This document shows, piece after piece, positions 10,689 through 20,113 of a stretch of 64,000 nt of DNA. The position numbers and the translations under genes were made by a program. The notes under the pieces were generated by a model, which saw nothing but the letters and a program-made list of their open reading frames with translations, did no database searches and was not told where the DNA came from. The stretch spans positions 557,152 to 621,151 of the forward strand of contig NZ_QOCH01000013.1 in NCBI RefSeq assembly GCF_003318275.1, in the 5' to 3' direction. The DNA comes from Marinobacter sp. F3R11. Lineage in GTDB: Bacteria > Pseudomonadota > Gammaproteobacteria > Pseudomonadales > Oleiphilaceae. Numbering within the stretch: the first letter of the stretch is position 1; each line of letters opens with the position of its first letter.

Positions 10689-11216
10689 TCACCGGGGCTC
10701 ATGGCAACAGACTTGTCCATTTTCATCGAACCTCACCTGGCAATTTCTGACAATTTCTTTCCTCAGGCGCTGCCTGGCCCTTAACAGCCGGGATTTGACC
10801 GCACTCAGTGTCAATCCACTCTGCTCTGCGTAGCGCTCCTGCAACTGGCCTTGCAGATCACACTGCTCAATGACATTCCGGTCCTCTTCAGAAAGATGGG
10901 GCAGATTCCGTATCAGGCACCCCTCCAGCTGAACAACCGGAGGTTTCTCCGCCTGCTCAAGCGGCATGTCCGGATCCAGATCAATGAACGTTTTAGCGGT
11001 GCGAAAACGGTCAGCCAGATAATTACGTGCGACCCTGAACAACCAGGCCCTGGGATTTTGCACTTCGCAGAAAGCATCGCCTTGCAAAACGAGTTTGAGA
11101 AACAGCTCCTGAAGCACATCATCCGCTTCGTGAGGATCCGTTATTCGCGTCAGCAGGAAAGCACGCAACTCTTTTTCGTACTGATCCCAGGCACTCAGAA
11201 TACAAACAGGCGTCAT
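10689..11216 (-). CDS. ECF-type RNA polymerase sigma factor (SigZ-like)
   Basis: This 175-residue sigma-70-family factor contains only regions 2 and 4. Region 2 (ADDVLQELFLKLV, then NPRAWLFRVARNYLADRFR) is at ~32-78 and region 4 (LTLSAVKSRLLRARQRLRKE) at ~133-153. The C-terminal tail NCQVRFDENGQVCCHEPR holds three cysteines and a histidine, as in SigZ-like factors, and could be a redox or metal switch. No anti-sigma gene adjoins it. It heads the operon with the permease and thioredoxin-like genes (85 bp to the permease), so it probably activates its own operon. Confidence 0.87.
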   Translation of the reverse strand: MTPVCILSAWDQYEKELRAFLLTRITDPHEADDVLQELFLKLVLQGDAFCEVQNPRAWLFRVARNYLADRFRTAKTFIDLDPDMPLEQAEKPPVVQLEGCLIRNLPHLSEEDRNVIEQCDLQGQLQERYAEQSGLTLSAVKSRLLRARQRLRKEIVRNCQVRFDENGQVCCHEPR

Positions 11217-11454
11217 ATCAGATTCATTCCGGACAGAGAAAAGCCAGACTGGATTTCAAGCATGCATCAAAACTCGACAGAAACTCCGGCCATGCATTAG
11301 TGCTAATCAGTAATTGTATGTTGTGCAGACTGCTCTGTCGCCTTCTGGCAAAGAATCCCCAACAAATCTCACAAGCAGGAATATGGTTTGTTCAGTCACT
11401 TCAAATAGTTCAAAATTGACGACGTTTTCAGATGTTTAACTACCAGGCCCCGCC

Positions 11455-12744
11455 ATGCTTCCGCACCACACTCTCGTTCTTATCGGCCTATTGCTCGCTT
11501 CACCTGTTGTGGTCGCACAAAGCCCGTCCGAAAATACAGTGGATGTGCTGCACTGGTGGGTATCTGATGGAGAGAAACGCAGCATCGATACGATTCGGCA
11601 CCATATTGAAAACCAGGGGATGAACTGGCACGACGAGGCTTTCGCTGGCAGTGGCACAAACCGCTTCAGCGACATACTTCGTCAGCGGGTCGAGGCGGGC
11701 AATCCGCCGATGGCATCACAGGTTATTGGCTATGATATTCACGAGTGGGCAAAAAAAGACAAGCTGGTTATTCTTGATGACATTGCCAGCGAGCAACAAT
11801 GGGATGAAGTTATTCCTTTCGGCATTCAGCACCTGTCCAAATACCGGGACCACTGGGTTGCCGCGCCAATCAATGCTCACAGCACCAATTGGATGTGGGT
11901 TAACCACGCCCAGTTAACCCGCCTCGGGCTGACAAAACCAGATACCTGGAACGATTTGCTACGAATGCTTGATGCCGCAAAATCTGCTCAAATTATTCCA
12001 ATCGCGATTGGACATGAAGCATGGGAGCATACGCTGCTTTTTGAATCCGTAGCTGCAGGTTCAGAAGGCGCAGAATTCTATCGCCGGGTATTCATGGACC
12101 TGACTCTCAAGCCCTCGGACACTGAAGCATTTGAAAGAATATTCCAGCGCATGAGCACACTGCGAAGCTACCTGGACTCAGGCTCAGGCATGCGCTCCTG
12201 GAACCAGGCTACAGACCTGGTGCGTTCCGGGCATGCCCTGTTACAAGTACAAGGAAGCTGGGTCAACGGTGAGTTTAGCGCCCACGGACTTATTCCGGGA
12301 CAGGACTACGACTGTTTTCACTTCCCTGACACCCAGGGAGTGGTCTTGTTTAACAGTGACCAGTACATTCTGTTCAAAGATCACCCCGCTACCCCCGAAA
12401 CTCAAAGCCGTTTTGTCAGCACCTTAATGAGTGTTTCACTGCAACGGGATCTGAACATTGCTACCGGTGCAGCTCCTGCTCGGGTAGACGTACCAAAGAG
12501 CGGCTTCAACCAATGCGGCAGACAGGCCATCAACGACATGCGTGCCGCGAACATGCGCAGGACGGTCATGGGGTCCATCGCCATGGGAAATGCCAACCCA
12601 AGCGCAGTGAAAAATGCCCTTTACCAAGTCATCAGTGACCATTTAATGGCGCGTATAGACAATGCTCAGGCAGTCAACAGGCTTGAGCACGTCATCAAAC
12701 GTGCAATGCACTCCCGGGAAACAAACCATGCCTCTGTTCAGTAA
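11455..12744 (+). CDS. Periplasmic sugar-type ABC substrate-binding protein (probable sensory partner)
   Basis: This 429-residue protein starts with a signal peptide (MLPHHTLVLIGLLLASPVVVAQ, probable cleavage after AQ). It then shows the extracellular solute-binding family 1 fold: VDVLHWWVSDGEKRSID at the start, AAPINAHSTNWMWVN, and TWNDLLRMLDAAK. It is close to glucose or oligosaccharide binding proteins. No ABC permease or ATPase gene lies nearby. Instead its last 17 bases overlap the start of a membrane hybrid histidine kinase. A role as the periplasmic ligand sensor for that kinase is inferred. The ligand is unknown. Confidence 0.85.
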   Translation: MLPHHTLVLIGLLLASPVVVAQSPSENTVDVLHWWVSDGEKRSIDTIRHHIENQGMNWHDEAFAGSGTNRFSDILRQRVEAGNPPMASQVIGYDIHEWAKKDKLVILDDIASEQQWDEVIPFGIQHLSKYRDHWVAAPINAHSTNWMWVNHAQLTRLGLTKPDTWNDLLRMLDAAKSAQIIPIAIGHEAWEHTLLFESVAAGSEGAEFYRRVFMDLTLKPSDTEAFERIFQRMSTLRSYLDSGSGMRSWNQATDLVRSGHALLQVQGSWVNGEFSAHGLIPGQDYDCFHFPDTQGVVLFNSDQYILFKDHPATPETQSRFVSTLMSVSLQRDLNIATGAAPARVDVPKSGFNQCGRQAINDMRAANMRRTVMGSIAMGNANPSAVKNALYQVISDHLMARIDNAQAVNRLEHVIKRAMHSRETNHASVQ

Positions 12745-15115
12745 CCTCAAGCTGACAAGCAAAACCGTTTTCCTGGTCATGCTTCTGGGGGCACTGGCAG
12801 TAATCATCACTCTCTATTCGATGACCAACCTGTACAGGGTCGATCGGGACTATCGTGCATTGCTGGATAGAGATGCAAAAGCCTCTCTGCTTATCAGCTC
12901 GGCATTACTTGATCTCAGCGATGCCAGCAAGCTTGTGCTTTCTGTTCTCACAGAGCAGGAAGTGGCTGAGATGCGAAAAACCCAGGCATTGCTAAAGGCA
13001 CAGCAAACCAGATTCAATGGAAAAATCAGGGGTCTGGCGCCACTGATTGATAACGTCGACTCAAAGCTGGAAGTCATACAGGACAAAGAGCAAAAAGTCT
13101 TTGCTCTGGCGGATGCCATTATAAACTCAGCCGCCCGTTGGCGCGGCGACAAAGCCCTCGACATCATCCATAAAGAGTTTGACCCTCAGCTCAACTCTAT
13201 GCGCAGTGATATGGATAAATTGATGGGTGACACCATTGCGCATTTTGAGAACGACTCACGCGAACTCAGCATTACAACCCAGAGCACATTGTTCAATACC
13301 ACCTTGCTATTCGGCCTGGCGCTGGTAGCTATCATCGGACTATCTGCCTATCTGTCCTTTACTCAGATATCGAGACCGATAAAACAGCTGACAAAAGCAA
13401 TGGAACGATTGAGCAGACGCGACTTTCAACAGCGTATTTACCATACGGAACGCCGGGACGAAGTGGGAAAAATGGCACAGGCACTTGAGGTGTTTCGTGA
13501 CAATATGCTGCGTGTTGACCACCTGGAAGTTGAAGCAGAAGCCAGCGCCCGGGCACGGGAGATGGCTGAACAGGTGGCTCAGGCAAAAGCGAATTTTCTG
13601 GCAACGATGAGCCACGAAATCCGCACCCCCATGAACGCTATTCTGGGGCTCGCCCAACTTAGCCTCAGGCACCCGCTTGAACCGCAACAAAAGGATCGCA
13701 TCGAAAAAATAATGCGCACAGGCAAGCATTTGCTTGGCATCATCAACGATATTCTCGATTACTCGAAACTGGACAGTGGCCACGTCATAGCCGAAGCCAT
13801 TCCGTTTTCTCCCATGCAATTGCTGGCTGATACCCGGGAAATGCTCGATGAAGTCGCAAAAAGCAAGGGGATCAGGCTGCAGGAAGAAGCAACTGGCTGT
13901 CCCGCCCTGCTCGTCGGAGACCCGATGCGTATTCGCCAGATCCTGCTCAACTATGCCAACAACGCCCTGAAATTCAGCGATCATGGACAAATCTGCCTTC
14001 GTCTGAGCCTGCAACAACAGCCCGGTGATTCGCTGTATCTGTACGGCGAAGTTGAAGATCAGGGTATTGGTCTGGACGAAACCCAAATTCAACAACTGTT
14101 CCAGCCATTTCATCAGGCTGACAGCTCAATTACACGACGATTTGGTGGCACAGGTCTCGGCCTGGCGATCTGCCGCAACCTCGCAGAACTCATGGGAGGC
14201 AGTACCGGGGCCCACAGCGTACGCGGCCAGGGCAGCACCTTTTGGTTTCGGGTCAAAGTTCGCCTTCCTGAGACAAGTGACACCTTACAGACGAAAGAGC
14301 AAAATCCGGAAAAGCCGTTTGTCTGCACCTCATCGTTACAAGGACTGCATGTACTTTTGGTCGACGACAACGACCTGAACAGACTTGTCGCCAGCGAATT
14401 GCTGATGGGTGCAGGTATCGACGTTGATGAGGCATGTGATGGCAGGTCAGCGATAGAGATCCTTGAGTCCTCACCTGACGACACCTACACTGCTATTCTG
14501 ATGGACATGATGATGCCGGGTCTTGATGGTGTCAGCGCAACTCGACAGCTGCGCATGAATCCGCGCTTCAAAAACATTCCGATCATCGCCATGACAGCCA
14601 ACGTCAGCGAGCGAGACGTGGCAACCTGCCTTGCAGCCGGCATGAACGCTCATATCTCCAAGCCCATCGACGAACAAGACCTTTTAAGAAGTCTGGCCGA
14701 ACATTGCCTCTCAGCTCAAGTTTCGACCAAAGCTGACGTTACCTCTTTGGCCGAAACAAAAAAATATCAGGGTTTCGTCCTGGATCCAGGACCACTGGAA
14801 CACCTTAAAAGCCTTGTTAGCCGGGAGCGATTCGACGATATGATTGATATGCTTATCGAAGACTGCAAACAGCGCGGTCAATCATTTCGATCACTAACCA
14901 GGCAGACTGAACCGCATCACATCATCCAGCAAGGTCACGACCTTATCGGCACGGCGGGCCATGTCGGTCTCAACCAATTGAGAGACTTGGGCAAAGCGAT
15001 AACAGAGGCCGCCAGAGATGCGGATACACAAGCTGTTCAGCAGCTGGCGCTTGAAATCAACCGGGCAACCCTGGAAGCGATTCAGGAACTGCAAAGACAT
15101 TTCAAAAGCCAGTGA
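12728..15115 (+). CDS. Membrane hybrid histidine kinase (HAMP-HisKA-HATPase-REC-Hpt)
   Basis: I place the start at the ATG at 12728 (795 residues), just before the first membrane helix (VFLVMLLGALAVIITLYSM). Upstream codons would lengthen the overlap with the binding-protein gene. Domains: periplasmic helical region (~35-180) between two membrane segments, HAMP (~210-262, SRPIKQLTKAMERL), HisKA with H-box ATMSHEIRTPMNAILG, HATPase (NALKFSDHG; RRFGGTGLGLAICR), receiver (ILMDMMMPGLDG) and C-terminal Hpt (QQGHDLIGTAGHVG). This is a complete four-step phosphorelay protein. Input is probably the adjacent binding protein, and output may reach the adjacent REC-GGDEF protein. Confidence 0.92.
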   Translation: MPLFSNLKLTSKTVFLVMLLGALAVIITLYSMTNLYRVDRDYRALLDRDAKASLLISSALLDLSDASKLVLSVLTEQEVAEMRKTQALLKAQQTRFNGKIRGLAPLIDNVDSKLEVIQDKEQKVFALADAIINSAARWRGDKALDIIHKEFDPQLNSMRSDMDKLMGDTIAHFENDSRELSITTQSTLFNTTLLFGLALVAIIGLSAYLSFTQISRPIKQLTKAMERLSRRDFQQRIYHTERRDEVGKMAQALEVFRDNMLRVDHLEVEAEASARAREMAEQVAQAKANFLATMSHEIRTPMNAILGLAQLSLRHPLEPQQKDRIEKIMRTGKHLLGIINDILDYSKLDSGHVIAEAIPFSPMQLLADTREMLDEVAKSKGIRLQEEATGCPALLVGDPMRIRQILLNYANNALKFSDHGQICLRLSLQQQPGDSLYLYGEVEDQGIGLDETQIQQLFQPFHQADSSITRRFGGTGLGLAICRNLAELMGGSTGAHSVRGQGSTFWFRVKVRLPETSDTLQTKEQNPEKPFVCTSSLQGLHVLLVDDNDLNRLVASELLMGAGIDVDEACDGRSAIEILESSPDDTYTAILMDMMMPGLDGVSATRQLRMNPRFKNIPIIAMTANVSERDVATCLAAGMNAHISKPIDEQDLLRSLAEHCLSAQVSTKADVTSLAETKKYQGFVLDPGPLEHLKSLVSRERFDDMIDMLIEDCKQRGQSFRSLTRQTEPHHIIQQGHDLIGTAGHVGLNQLRDLGKAITEAARDADTQAVQQLALEINRATLEAIQELQRHFKSQ

Positions 15116-15142
15116 TACAAATCTATTAGGAATATCGTTTTC

Positions 15143-16084
15143 ATGCCTGACAACATCAACCAACAACGCTTAGCTAAAGCTGTGCGTAATGGCAGGCAAA
15201 AAGTTCTTCTTGTGGACGATCAGCCAGTGAGTCTCGCTTTTGCTGCGGCGGAAATAGAAGACATCTGCCATCCGTTACAAACACGAGACGGAAACGAAGC
15301 TTTTGAGCTTGCACTCATCGAACAACCTGATTTGATACTGCTCGACGTAAACATGCCGGGAATTAGCGGTTTTGAAATATGCCGTCGCCTCAAGCAGGAT
15401 CCCAGAACGGCTGACATCGCTGTGATCTTCCTGACAGTCATGGATGAAGAAATAAATGAAGAACAGGGGCTCAGCCTCGGAGCCATAGACTATATTGCAA
15501 AGCCCTTCAGCCCCGCCATTCTGAGAGCCAGAGTCCGCAATCATTTGCTGATCCAGCGGCAGCGCATGCAGCTGGAAAGGCTAGCGCAATTTGACGGACT
15601 TACACGCCTGGCCAACCGCAGAAGCTTTGATCAGGTTCTGAAGATTGAGTGGCAGAGGCTTGCCAAGCTACAGGACCCCCTCGGCCTGCTCATGATTGAT
15701 GTGGATGCCTTCAAACTCTTCAATGACCACTATGGCCACCAGGCAGGCGATGATGCTCTTGAGCAGGTTGCAGCTGCAATTAACCGGCAAATGCAACGTA
15801 AACACGACCTTGCCAGCCGCTATGGAGGTGAGGAATTCGCTTGTATACTGCCGCACGCAGATGATCACGGAATCCTTCTGATCGCTGAAAGTATCTGCGA
15901 CGCTGTTCTGGACTTGCGGATTCCACACGAAGCTTCGCCCATTAATCCCTGGGTTACCGTGAGCGTAGGCGCTAGCAGTATTATCCCGAGCGCCAATAGC
16001 ACCCCGATGGAGCTCGTTTCCATGGCTGACCAAAATCTATACCAGGCAAAAAACAAAGGCAGAAACCAGGTTAATGCAGGGTAG
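15143..16084 (+). CDS. Response regulator with GGDEF domain (diguanylate cyclase)
   Basis: The 313-residue protein joins a receiver domain (residues ~18-135; aspartate in LILLDVNMPGISG, lysine in YIAKPF) to a GGDEF domain (~150-310). The active-site motif is intact as GGEEF, and the RxxD inhibitory site (RKHD) sits five residues before it. It is therefore predicted to be an active, product-inhibited diguanylate cyclase of the PleD/WspR type. It starts 27 bp after the hybrid kinase gene, so phosphorylation by that kinase's Hpt domain is the likely control. The stop codon lies inside the left copy of the 20-bp direct repeat. Confidence 0.93.
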   Translation: MPDNINQQRLAKAVRNGRQKVLLVDDQPVSLAFAAAEIEDICHPLQTRDGNEAFELALIEQPDLILLDVNMPGISGFEICRRLKQDPRTADIAVIFLTVMDEEINEEQGLSLGAIDYIAKPFSPAILRARVRNHLLIQRQRMQLERLAQFDGLTRLANRRSFDQVLKIEWQRLAKLQDPLGLLMIDVDAFKLFNDHYGHQAGDDALEQVAAAINRQMQRKHDLASRYGGEEFACILPHADDHGILLIAESICDAVLDLRIPHEASPINPWVTVSVGASSIIPSANSTPMELVSMADQNLYQAKNKGRNQVNAG

Positions 16085-16101
16085 TAGCTGCGATCAAAGA
16101 A
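16082..16101 (+). repeat. Left copy of 20-bp direct repeat at island edge
   Basis: The sequence TAGTAGCTGCGATCAAAGAA is repeated exactly at 20376-20395. The preceding GCAGGG is also shared, apart from one extra A in the right copy. This copy overlaps the stop codon of the GGDEF gene; outside about 26 bases the flanks differ. A chance match of this length within 4.3 kb is very unlikely. Confidence 0.85.
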
Positions 16102-16427
16102 AATTTATACGAATCTGAAATATGCCATTTACGTTGCAGAGTGAGTTGAGATGCGCGGCCTTACAATTGTGTATCAGCGATGGACACTGAAGCCGGCCAC
16201 CAGTGGCAATGACATCATAAGTTGGCCGCAGTTTGGCTGCCATAAATTGGCTGCTCCGGTCGCAAAGCGAACATTGCGTTCAAAGTTCGAATGTCTCCTC
16301 GTGATTCCGGAGTTTCGCTCGGCCTACCTGGATAATCGCAGGCTTTCATCTGATAAGATGGCGGTTCTCTTGTGTGCAGGGCCATCGGCAAATCTCAAAA
16401 ATACGCGATACTCAACTAGCCCTAACT
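16102..16427. other. Gene-free island margin
   Basis: About 326 bases without a convincing gene. I see only a weak imperfect hairpin (GAACATTGCG near 16269 against TTCGAATGTC ending at 16295) and three short TTGGCYGC-like repeats near 16221-16252. The promoter of the DUF3800-like gene should lie here. The reading frame at 16151-16435 has no recognisable content. Confidence 0.4.
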
Positions 16428-17483
16428 ATGCCTAAAAAAAAGCAAAAGAAACAAAAAAATAGGCCTCAAAGCGGGCCACCCTTCCTCCCAGATGAAGTGC
16501 TCTCAAAATTCGTAGATTGCCCAAAATGCGGAGCTTCGCTTCAACCGGATTTTTGGAGGGAATTCGACGAACCTTTTGGTCCGATCGAACTCAAGCCGCG
16601 CGATGGTCAGCGGATGTTTGCTGTACAACAAACATTTACTCTCACTTGCCAATGTGAAACTAAAGTTGAGTATCCGCTCGACCCAAGAACGCTTGAGCAC
16701 CCCGTATATTTCTTTGGAGACGAAGCCGACAGACACCTAAAGGGCTATTACCTTCATTCCTATACATTAATTGGTGGTACGAGTGGGCCTGTGCAAGATA
16801 TGTGCGATGATATTGAGGCGCTAAAGCGAAAGTACATCCCTGACATAGACCCACGAACTTGGAGAATCCATGTCAAAGATATGGTGAGTGGGAAGCGTCG
16901 TGTTCAGAACGCAATTTATAAACGTTTTTCCCGAGAATCAATCGTGGAATTCTTCGAGGAATGTGCCCACATTCTCTCGCAGCGCGACAAGTACACATGG
17001 AACATGCACATCACAGCGCCTGCAAAGGAAGGGGCAAAGAAAGAGCGAGGTAAAATTGAAAAAGTTGTAAGGGCGACTGCTCACAAAGCGCTTCTCTCCC
17101 AGTGCATCTATCAGGCAACGAAACAAAGCCTTAATCCTCAGTTCACCCTAGATGCGGGCAAAGACATTAAGACTTTTCCCCACATCGAGAGCTGGTCTTT
17201 TGACACCCATAACGAGTCTCAGTTTTACCTTGGGTTTGAGCTTCTGTCACACGGTAACTCAATTGCCGCTCCTGAGCTGGTGAAGCCAGGGAGTCACCCT
17301 TGTCTCGAACTCGCAGATGTGCACGCATTCTTTGCCGCCAACTGGATGTTCAAGACATCAAAAGGCGAGAGAGGGCTGATGGATATTAATAAATTTGGCG
17401 AATTCAAATACCTGATGATTAGAGACGGTAATCGTTGCGACTACCACCGTGGAACGGAAATCCCTAGGCACTATTTTCCTTGA
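16428..17483 (+). CDS. DUF3800-like protein with N-terminal zinc-ribbon-like cysteines
   Basis: The 351-residue start at 16428 (MPKKKQKKQK, a very basic N-terminus) is preferred over the in-frame ATG at 16374. Cys31/Cys34 (CPKCG) and Cys74/Cys76 (CQC) could bind zinc. The remainder matches the pattern of DUF3800, an RNase-H-like family seen in defence and mobile contexts: a first strand with FFGDEAD (Asp98, Glu99), then RIHVKDM (His148, Lys150), and a late CLELADVHAFFAANW (Asp297) equivalent to the family's QLAD motif. The assignment rests on these motifs only. The function is unknown; nucleic-acid cleavage is possible. Codon use is AT-rich, unlike the neighbours upstream. Confidence 0.6.
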   Translation: MPKKKQKKQKNRPQSGPPFLPDEVLSKFVDCPKCGASLQPDFWREFDEPFGPIELKPRDGQRMFAVQQTFTLTCQCETKVEYPLDPRTLEHPVYFFGDEADRHLKGYYLHSYTLIGGTSGPVQDMCDDIEALKRKYIPDIDPRTWRIHVKDMVSGKRRVQNAIYKRFSRESIVEFFEECAHILSQRDKYTWNMHITAPAKEGAKKERGKIEKVVRATAHKALLSQCIYQATKQSLNPQFTLDAGKDIKTFPHIESWSFDTHNESQFYLGFELLSHGNSIAAPELVKPGSHPCLELADVHAFFAANWMFKTSKGERGLMDINKFGEFKYLMIRDGNRCDYHRGTEIPRHYFP

Positions 17484-17623
17484 TTTAAAACTCATCTGTT
17501 TAGTGGCACCGCCCTTTTGGGTTTCACCTTCTTCCTGTAAGGATCGGGTACTCATTTAGAAAACGAAGCCAACATCCTGAAAGATATATACTCCTGTATT
17601 TAGAGCAACTTAAGGAAAGATGT

Positions 17624-18031
17624 ATGAGCATACGAAGGAAAATCAAAACCAAGCTAGGATTTCGATCAGGAAAACTCAGCGTAGTTCGCATTGAAGAAGT
17701 AAACGAGAAAGAAATTATTCTGGGTAACGGATCAGTCATCAAAATTCTAGATTCTTGGCGGAACAACTTAGATTCTTGGAAAAATCCACTTACTGATCAG
17801 ATTGATTACACAAAAACTCGCTTCTCTGGGATGGAGGTTTACACGATTCTGAATCAAGGGCGTTTTACAGGGATTTTGGTAGAAGTCCACACCGATGGTG
17901 ATAAATTGGCTCGCCACGTCCTAGGAGTCAAACCGCCTATTGGCTGGTCAGGCGGATGTCACATTGAATATTGCCAGGAAATTATGGCAGATGACTTCGG
18001 CGCCTGGTCAGAACTTGCGATGTCGCTATAG
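17624..18031 (+). CDS. Hypothetical protein
   Basis: I do not recognise this 135-residue protein. It has a ribosome-binding site (AAGGA, seven bases before the ATG) and AT-rich codon use matching its neighbours. It contains a short internal duplication, LDSWRNN followed directly by LDSWKNP, near residues 42-55. The basic N-terminus (MSIRRKIKTKLGF) leads into predicted beta strands. There is no signal peptide or membrane segment. It lies 42 bp before the HEPN-like gene, so the two may be co-transcribed, as toxin-antitoxin or effector-regulator pairs often are. That role is only a suggestion. Confidence 0.6.
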   Translation: MSIRRKIKTKLGFRSGKLSVVRIEEVNEKEIILGNGSVIKILDSWRNNLDSWKNPLTDQIDYTKTRFSGMEVYTILNQGRFTGILVEVHTDGDKLARHVLGVKPPIGWSGGCHIEYCQEIMADDFGAWSELAMSL

Positions 18032-18073
18032 TTCAAAGCGTTAAACTTTGAGAGAAACCTTAGGAGAATGTTC

Positions 18074-19819
18074 ATGGCCTCAGGGAAAGTCTTTATTCAT
18101 CAGTCAGTTGTGCCAAGATTTCTGCGTCTAAAAGAAAAATTAGATGGGCATATTCCGATCATGAACATTTGGAGTAATGACAAGCCTTCCGGAATAGCTT
18201 CTCTACATAAACCCTCGTTGTATCCAGAGCTTAACGTTCCTGCTGACCGATCTGAAAACGGCGATTGGGGCTCCGTTGCCAGAGGTATCGAGCATCTTTT
18301 ATCGTCCTTGAACGGGGTCCCCGAAGTCCGGACAAGCGGGCACACAGAAGAAGATCAAGGAATTGCTCAAGATATTAATTCTGAGCTCCAACACATTTCT
18401 TGGGCGAAGGCTGAATTGAAGCCTAAGCCTCGCTGGACTGAAGAAGCTGCCAGTCGACTCCTAGCAGGGATTCTTAATCCTCCCGATGGAAGCCTTTCGA
18501 GTCTGCGTACCTTCCGTCTGATTCAGCTCCAGCGCCTCGCACTTGATGAACACCCTGGCGCGGGGGCGGCCCTTGCGGAGTCAATGCGCGTTCTGCCCGA
18601 TGAGACTAAAGTGGCAAAGGATATCTTTGACCGGGTTTTAAACGAGGAGTTGCAGACGGCAGCGGGTAAAGCAAGGGCAGCTTCAATGCTAATAAGGGCT
18701 CTTGGCTTTGACAGGAATTACTTCTACCTCAGGCAAAGCAAACATATTAAGGGCATCTGGGACGACAGAAGTCTTACATACTTTTCAGAACTTGAGGAAC
18801 TGCGCAAAAAATTTGAGTCACTGCGACCACTGCCAGGCAGTTGGTTAAAATTTCAACTTCCCTTTGCCTTGCCAGTTCTTGAGGGAATCTATCAATGTGA
18901 AGGATCAATTGCATTAGTTACACACGAGCGAGTCATCAATCCGAGGGCGGGCTGGGAGCCATCGGAGGGAATGCGGATCGAGACTATGATGAATCCCTCA
19001 GGCCTGTATGCACAGAGTTCTGTGGAGTTATGGCTCCCAGGTGAACTACAGATCAAATCAGAGATGCCTCCAAGCGACACCAGTTATAAGAATATTTACT
19101 CATATCCGGAAGCCATTAGAAAAGCTGCTTTGGGCTTAAATCGAATTATCCTCGGATTGAGGCTTGATACGGGACGAAGCGATATTCCAGAGGTAATACC
19201 TGGTGATTTGAATCAAGTAGCTTTTAAGCAATTCAACGTGTCAGGAAAGGTCACGACCAGTGTCCCTAGCGCAAATTTTGAACAAGTACGTGTCAACACC
19301 GGTTCGCCTCGTATTGAAAATGAATTAAGCACGACATCAAATGTTCTGAAGCCTCTGAGCTTCCCTCAGGAGCTTTTAGAAAGTGCCAAATTTCATATAT
19401 CCGCATACAACATCCGACGCGCAGTGCTCGACTTCAGCGGTGCTTTTGAAGCCTTTATATCCCAAAATGTTACTCCTCAACTACTCGAAATTGGGGAGAA
19501 TACTCGCACTCAATTTCTTAATCGATACGGTGACAAATTATCTAAAGCTGCTTTGGAGGAGATTTCTGCGATTCAAATGTCTGACGACGACGACCCAAAA
19601 AGATTCCCCTCAATATTCAAGCAGCTTCGGAAATATGAAAAATCAAAGCTGGAGCCGTCAATTGCAAAGAGATATCTCCGCCTGATCTATCCCGTGATGG
19701 AATATAGAAATGATGCCGCACACGGTCGCCCAATCGAAACGAACGTTTTAGATGATCTGGTTGTTGCTACCGAAGCTCTAGACTGTTTGATGATGGAGTG
19801 GAGAGATCACGGTGCTTAA
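18074..19819 (+). CDS. Large protein with C-terminal HEPN-like domain
   Basis: The ATG at 18074 (581 residues) has AGGAG seven bases upstream. The ATG at 18068 would leave no spacing. Residues ~1-390 are unlike anything I recognise. The C-terminal ~170 residues are helical (LLESAKFHISAYNIRRAVLDFSGAFEAFI) and end with YRNDAAHG, an Rx4H motif (Arg545, His550) typical of HEPN nucleases, followed by a last helix (VLDDLVVATEALDCLMMEW). HEPN domains are common in abortive-infection and toxin systems, acting on RNA. Here the family assignment is from the motif and helical context. AT-rich codon use and its place in the island support recent acquisition. Confidence 0.6.
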   Translation: MASGKVFIHQSVVPRFLRLKEKLDGHIPIMNIWSNDKPSGIASLHKPSLYPELNVPADRSENGDWGSVARGIEHLLSSLNGVPEVRTSGHTEEDQGIAQDINSELQHISWAKAELKPKPRWTEEAASRLLAGILNPPDGSLSSLRTFRLIQLQRLALDEHPGAGAALAESMRVLPDETKVAKDIFDRVLNEELQTAAGKARAASMLIRALGFDRNYFYLRQSKHIKGIWDDRSLTYFSELEELRKKFESLRPLPGSWLKFQLPFALPVLEGIYQCEGSIALVTHERVINPRAGWEPSEGMRIETMMNPSGLYAQSSVELWLPGELQIKSEMPPSDTSYKNIYSYPEAIRKAALGLNRIILGLRLDTGRSDIPEVIPGDLNQVAFKQFNVSGKVTTSVPSANFEQVRVNTGSPRIENELSTTSNVLKPLSFPQELLESAKFHISAYNIRRAVLDFSGAFEAFISQNVTPQLLEIGENTRTQFLNRYGDKLSKAALEEISAIQMSDDDDPKRFPSIFKQLRKYEKSKLEPSIAKRYLRLIYPVMEYRNDAAHGRPIETNVLDDLVVATEALDCLMMEWRDHGA

Positions 19820-19882
19820 ACCTCTAGGAGGTTAATCCGGTTATATCAATTTTCCACAGAGGGCTTTAGAGCGGCTTTTGAC

Positions 19883-20113
19883 TTACATCGGTGCACTGGA
19901 GGTTCCTGGCCCAGGCATTAAATCAGCGCTATCGAGGCCATCCTTAATAACGCATCTCGACGCGCTGAAAGGTCCAATTTCCAATGAGCGGGCACCTTTA
20001 CGGATGCCTTGCCAATGTTCGCTTATGTTTAAAAGAAAACATTCTGGGCAGCCAAAACCACCAATATCAAGAGCCTGCTCAGGGTAGCCATTGTCATATG
20101 AGAAGCCGGGCAT
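19883..20113 (-). CDS. Possible small hypothetical protein with CPEC motif
   Basis: A 76-codon frame opposite the HEPN-like gene contains IGGFGCPECFLLNISEHW, with a CxxC pair that could bind zinc. There is no clear ribosome-binding site before its ATG, and I recognise no family. It may be a real small gene, a remnant of a longer one, or chance. The surrounding ~330 bases between 19820 and 20149 hold nothing else I can identify. Confidence 0.3.
   Translation of the reverse strand: MPGFSYDNGYPEQALDIGGFGCPECFLLNISEHWQGIRKGARSLEIGPFSASRCVIKDGLDSADLMPGPGTSSAPM

Noticed and set aside
16102..16435. Possible IS or integron-type recombination site left of the DUF3800-like gene
   Set aside because: Only weak imperfect hairpins are visible, with no terminal inverted repeats, transposase or conserved attC core.
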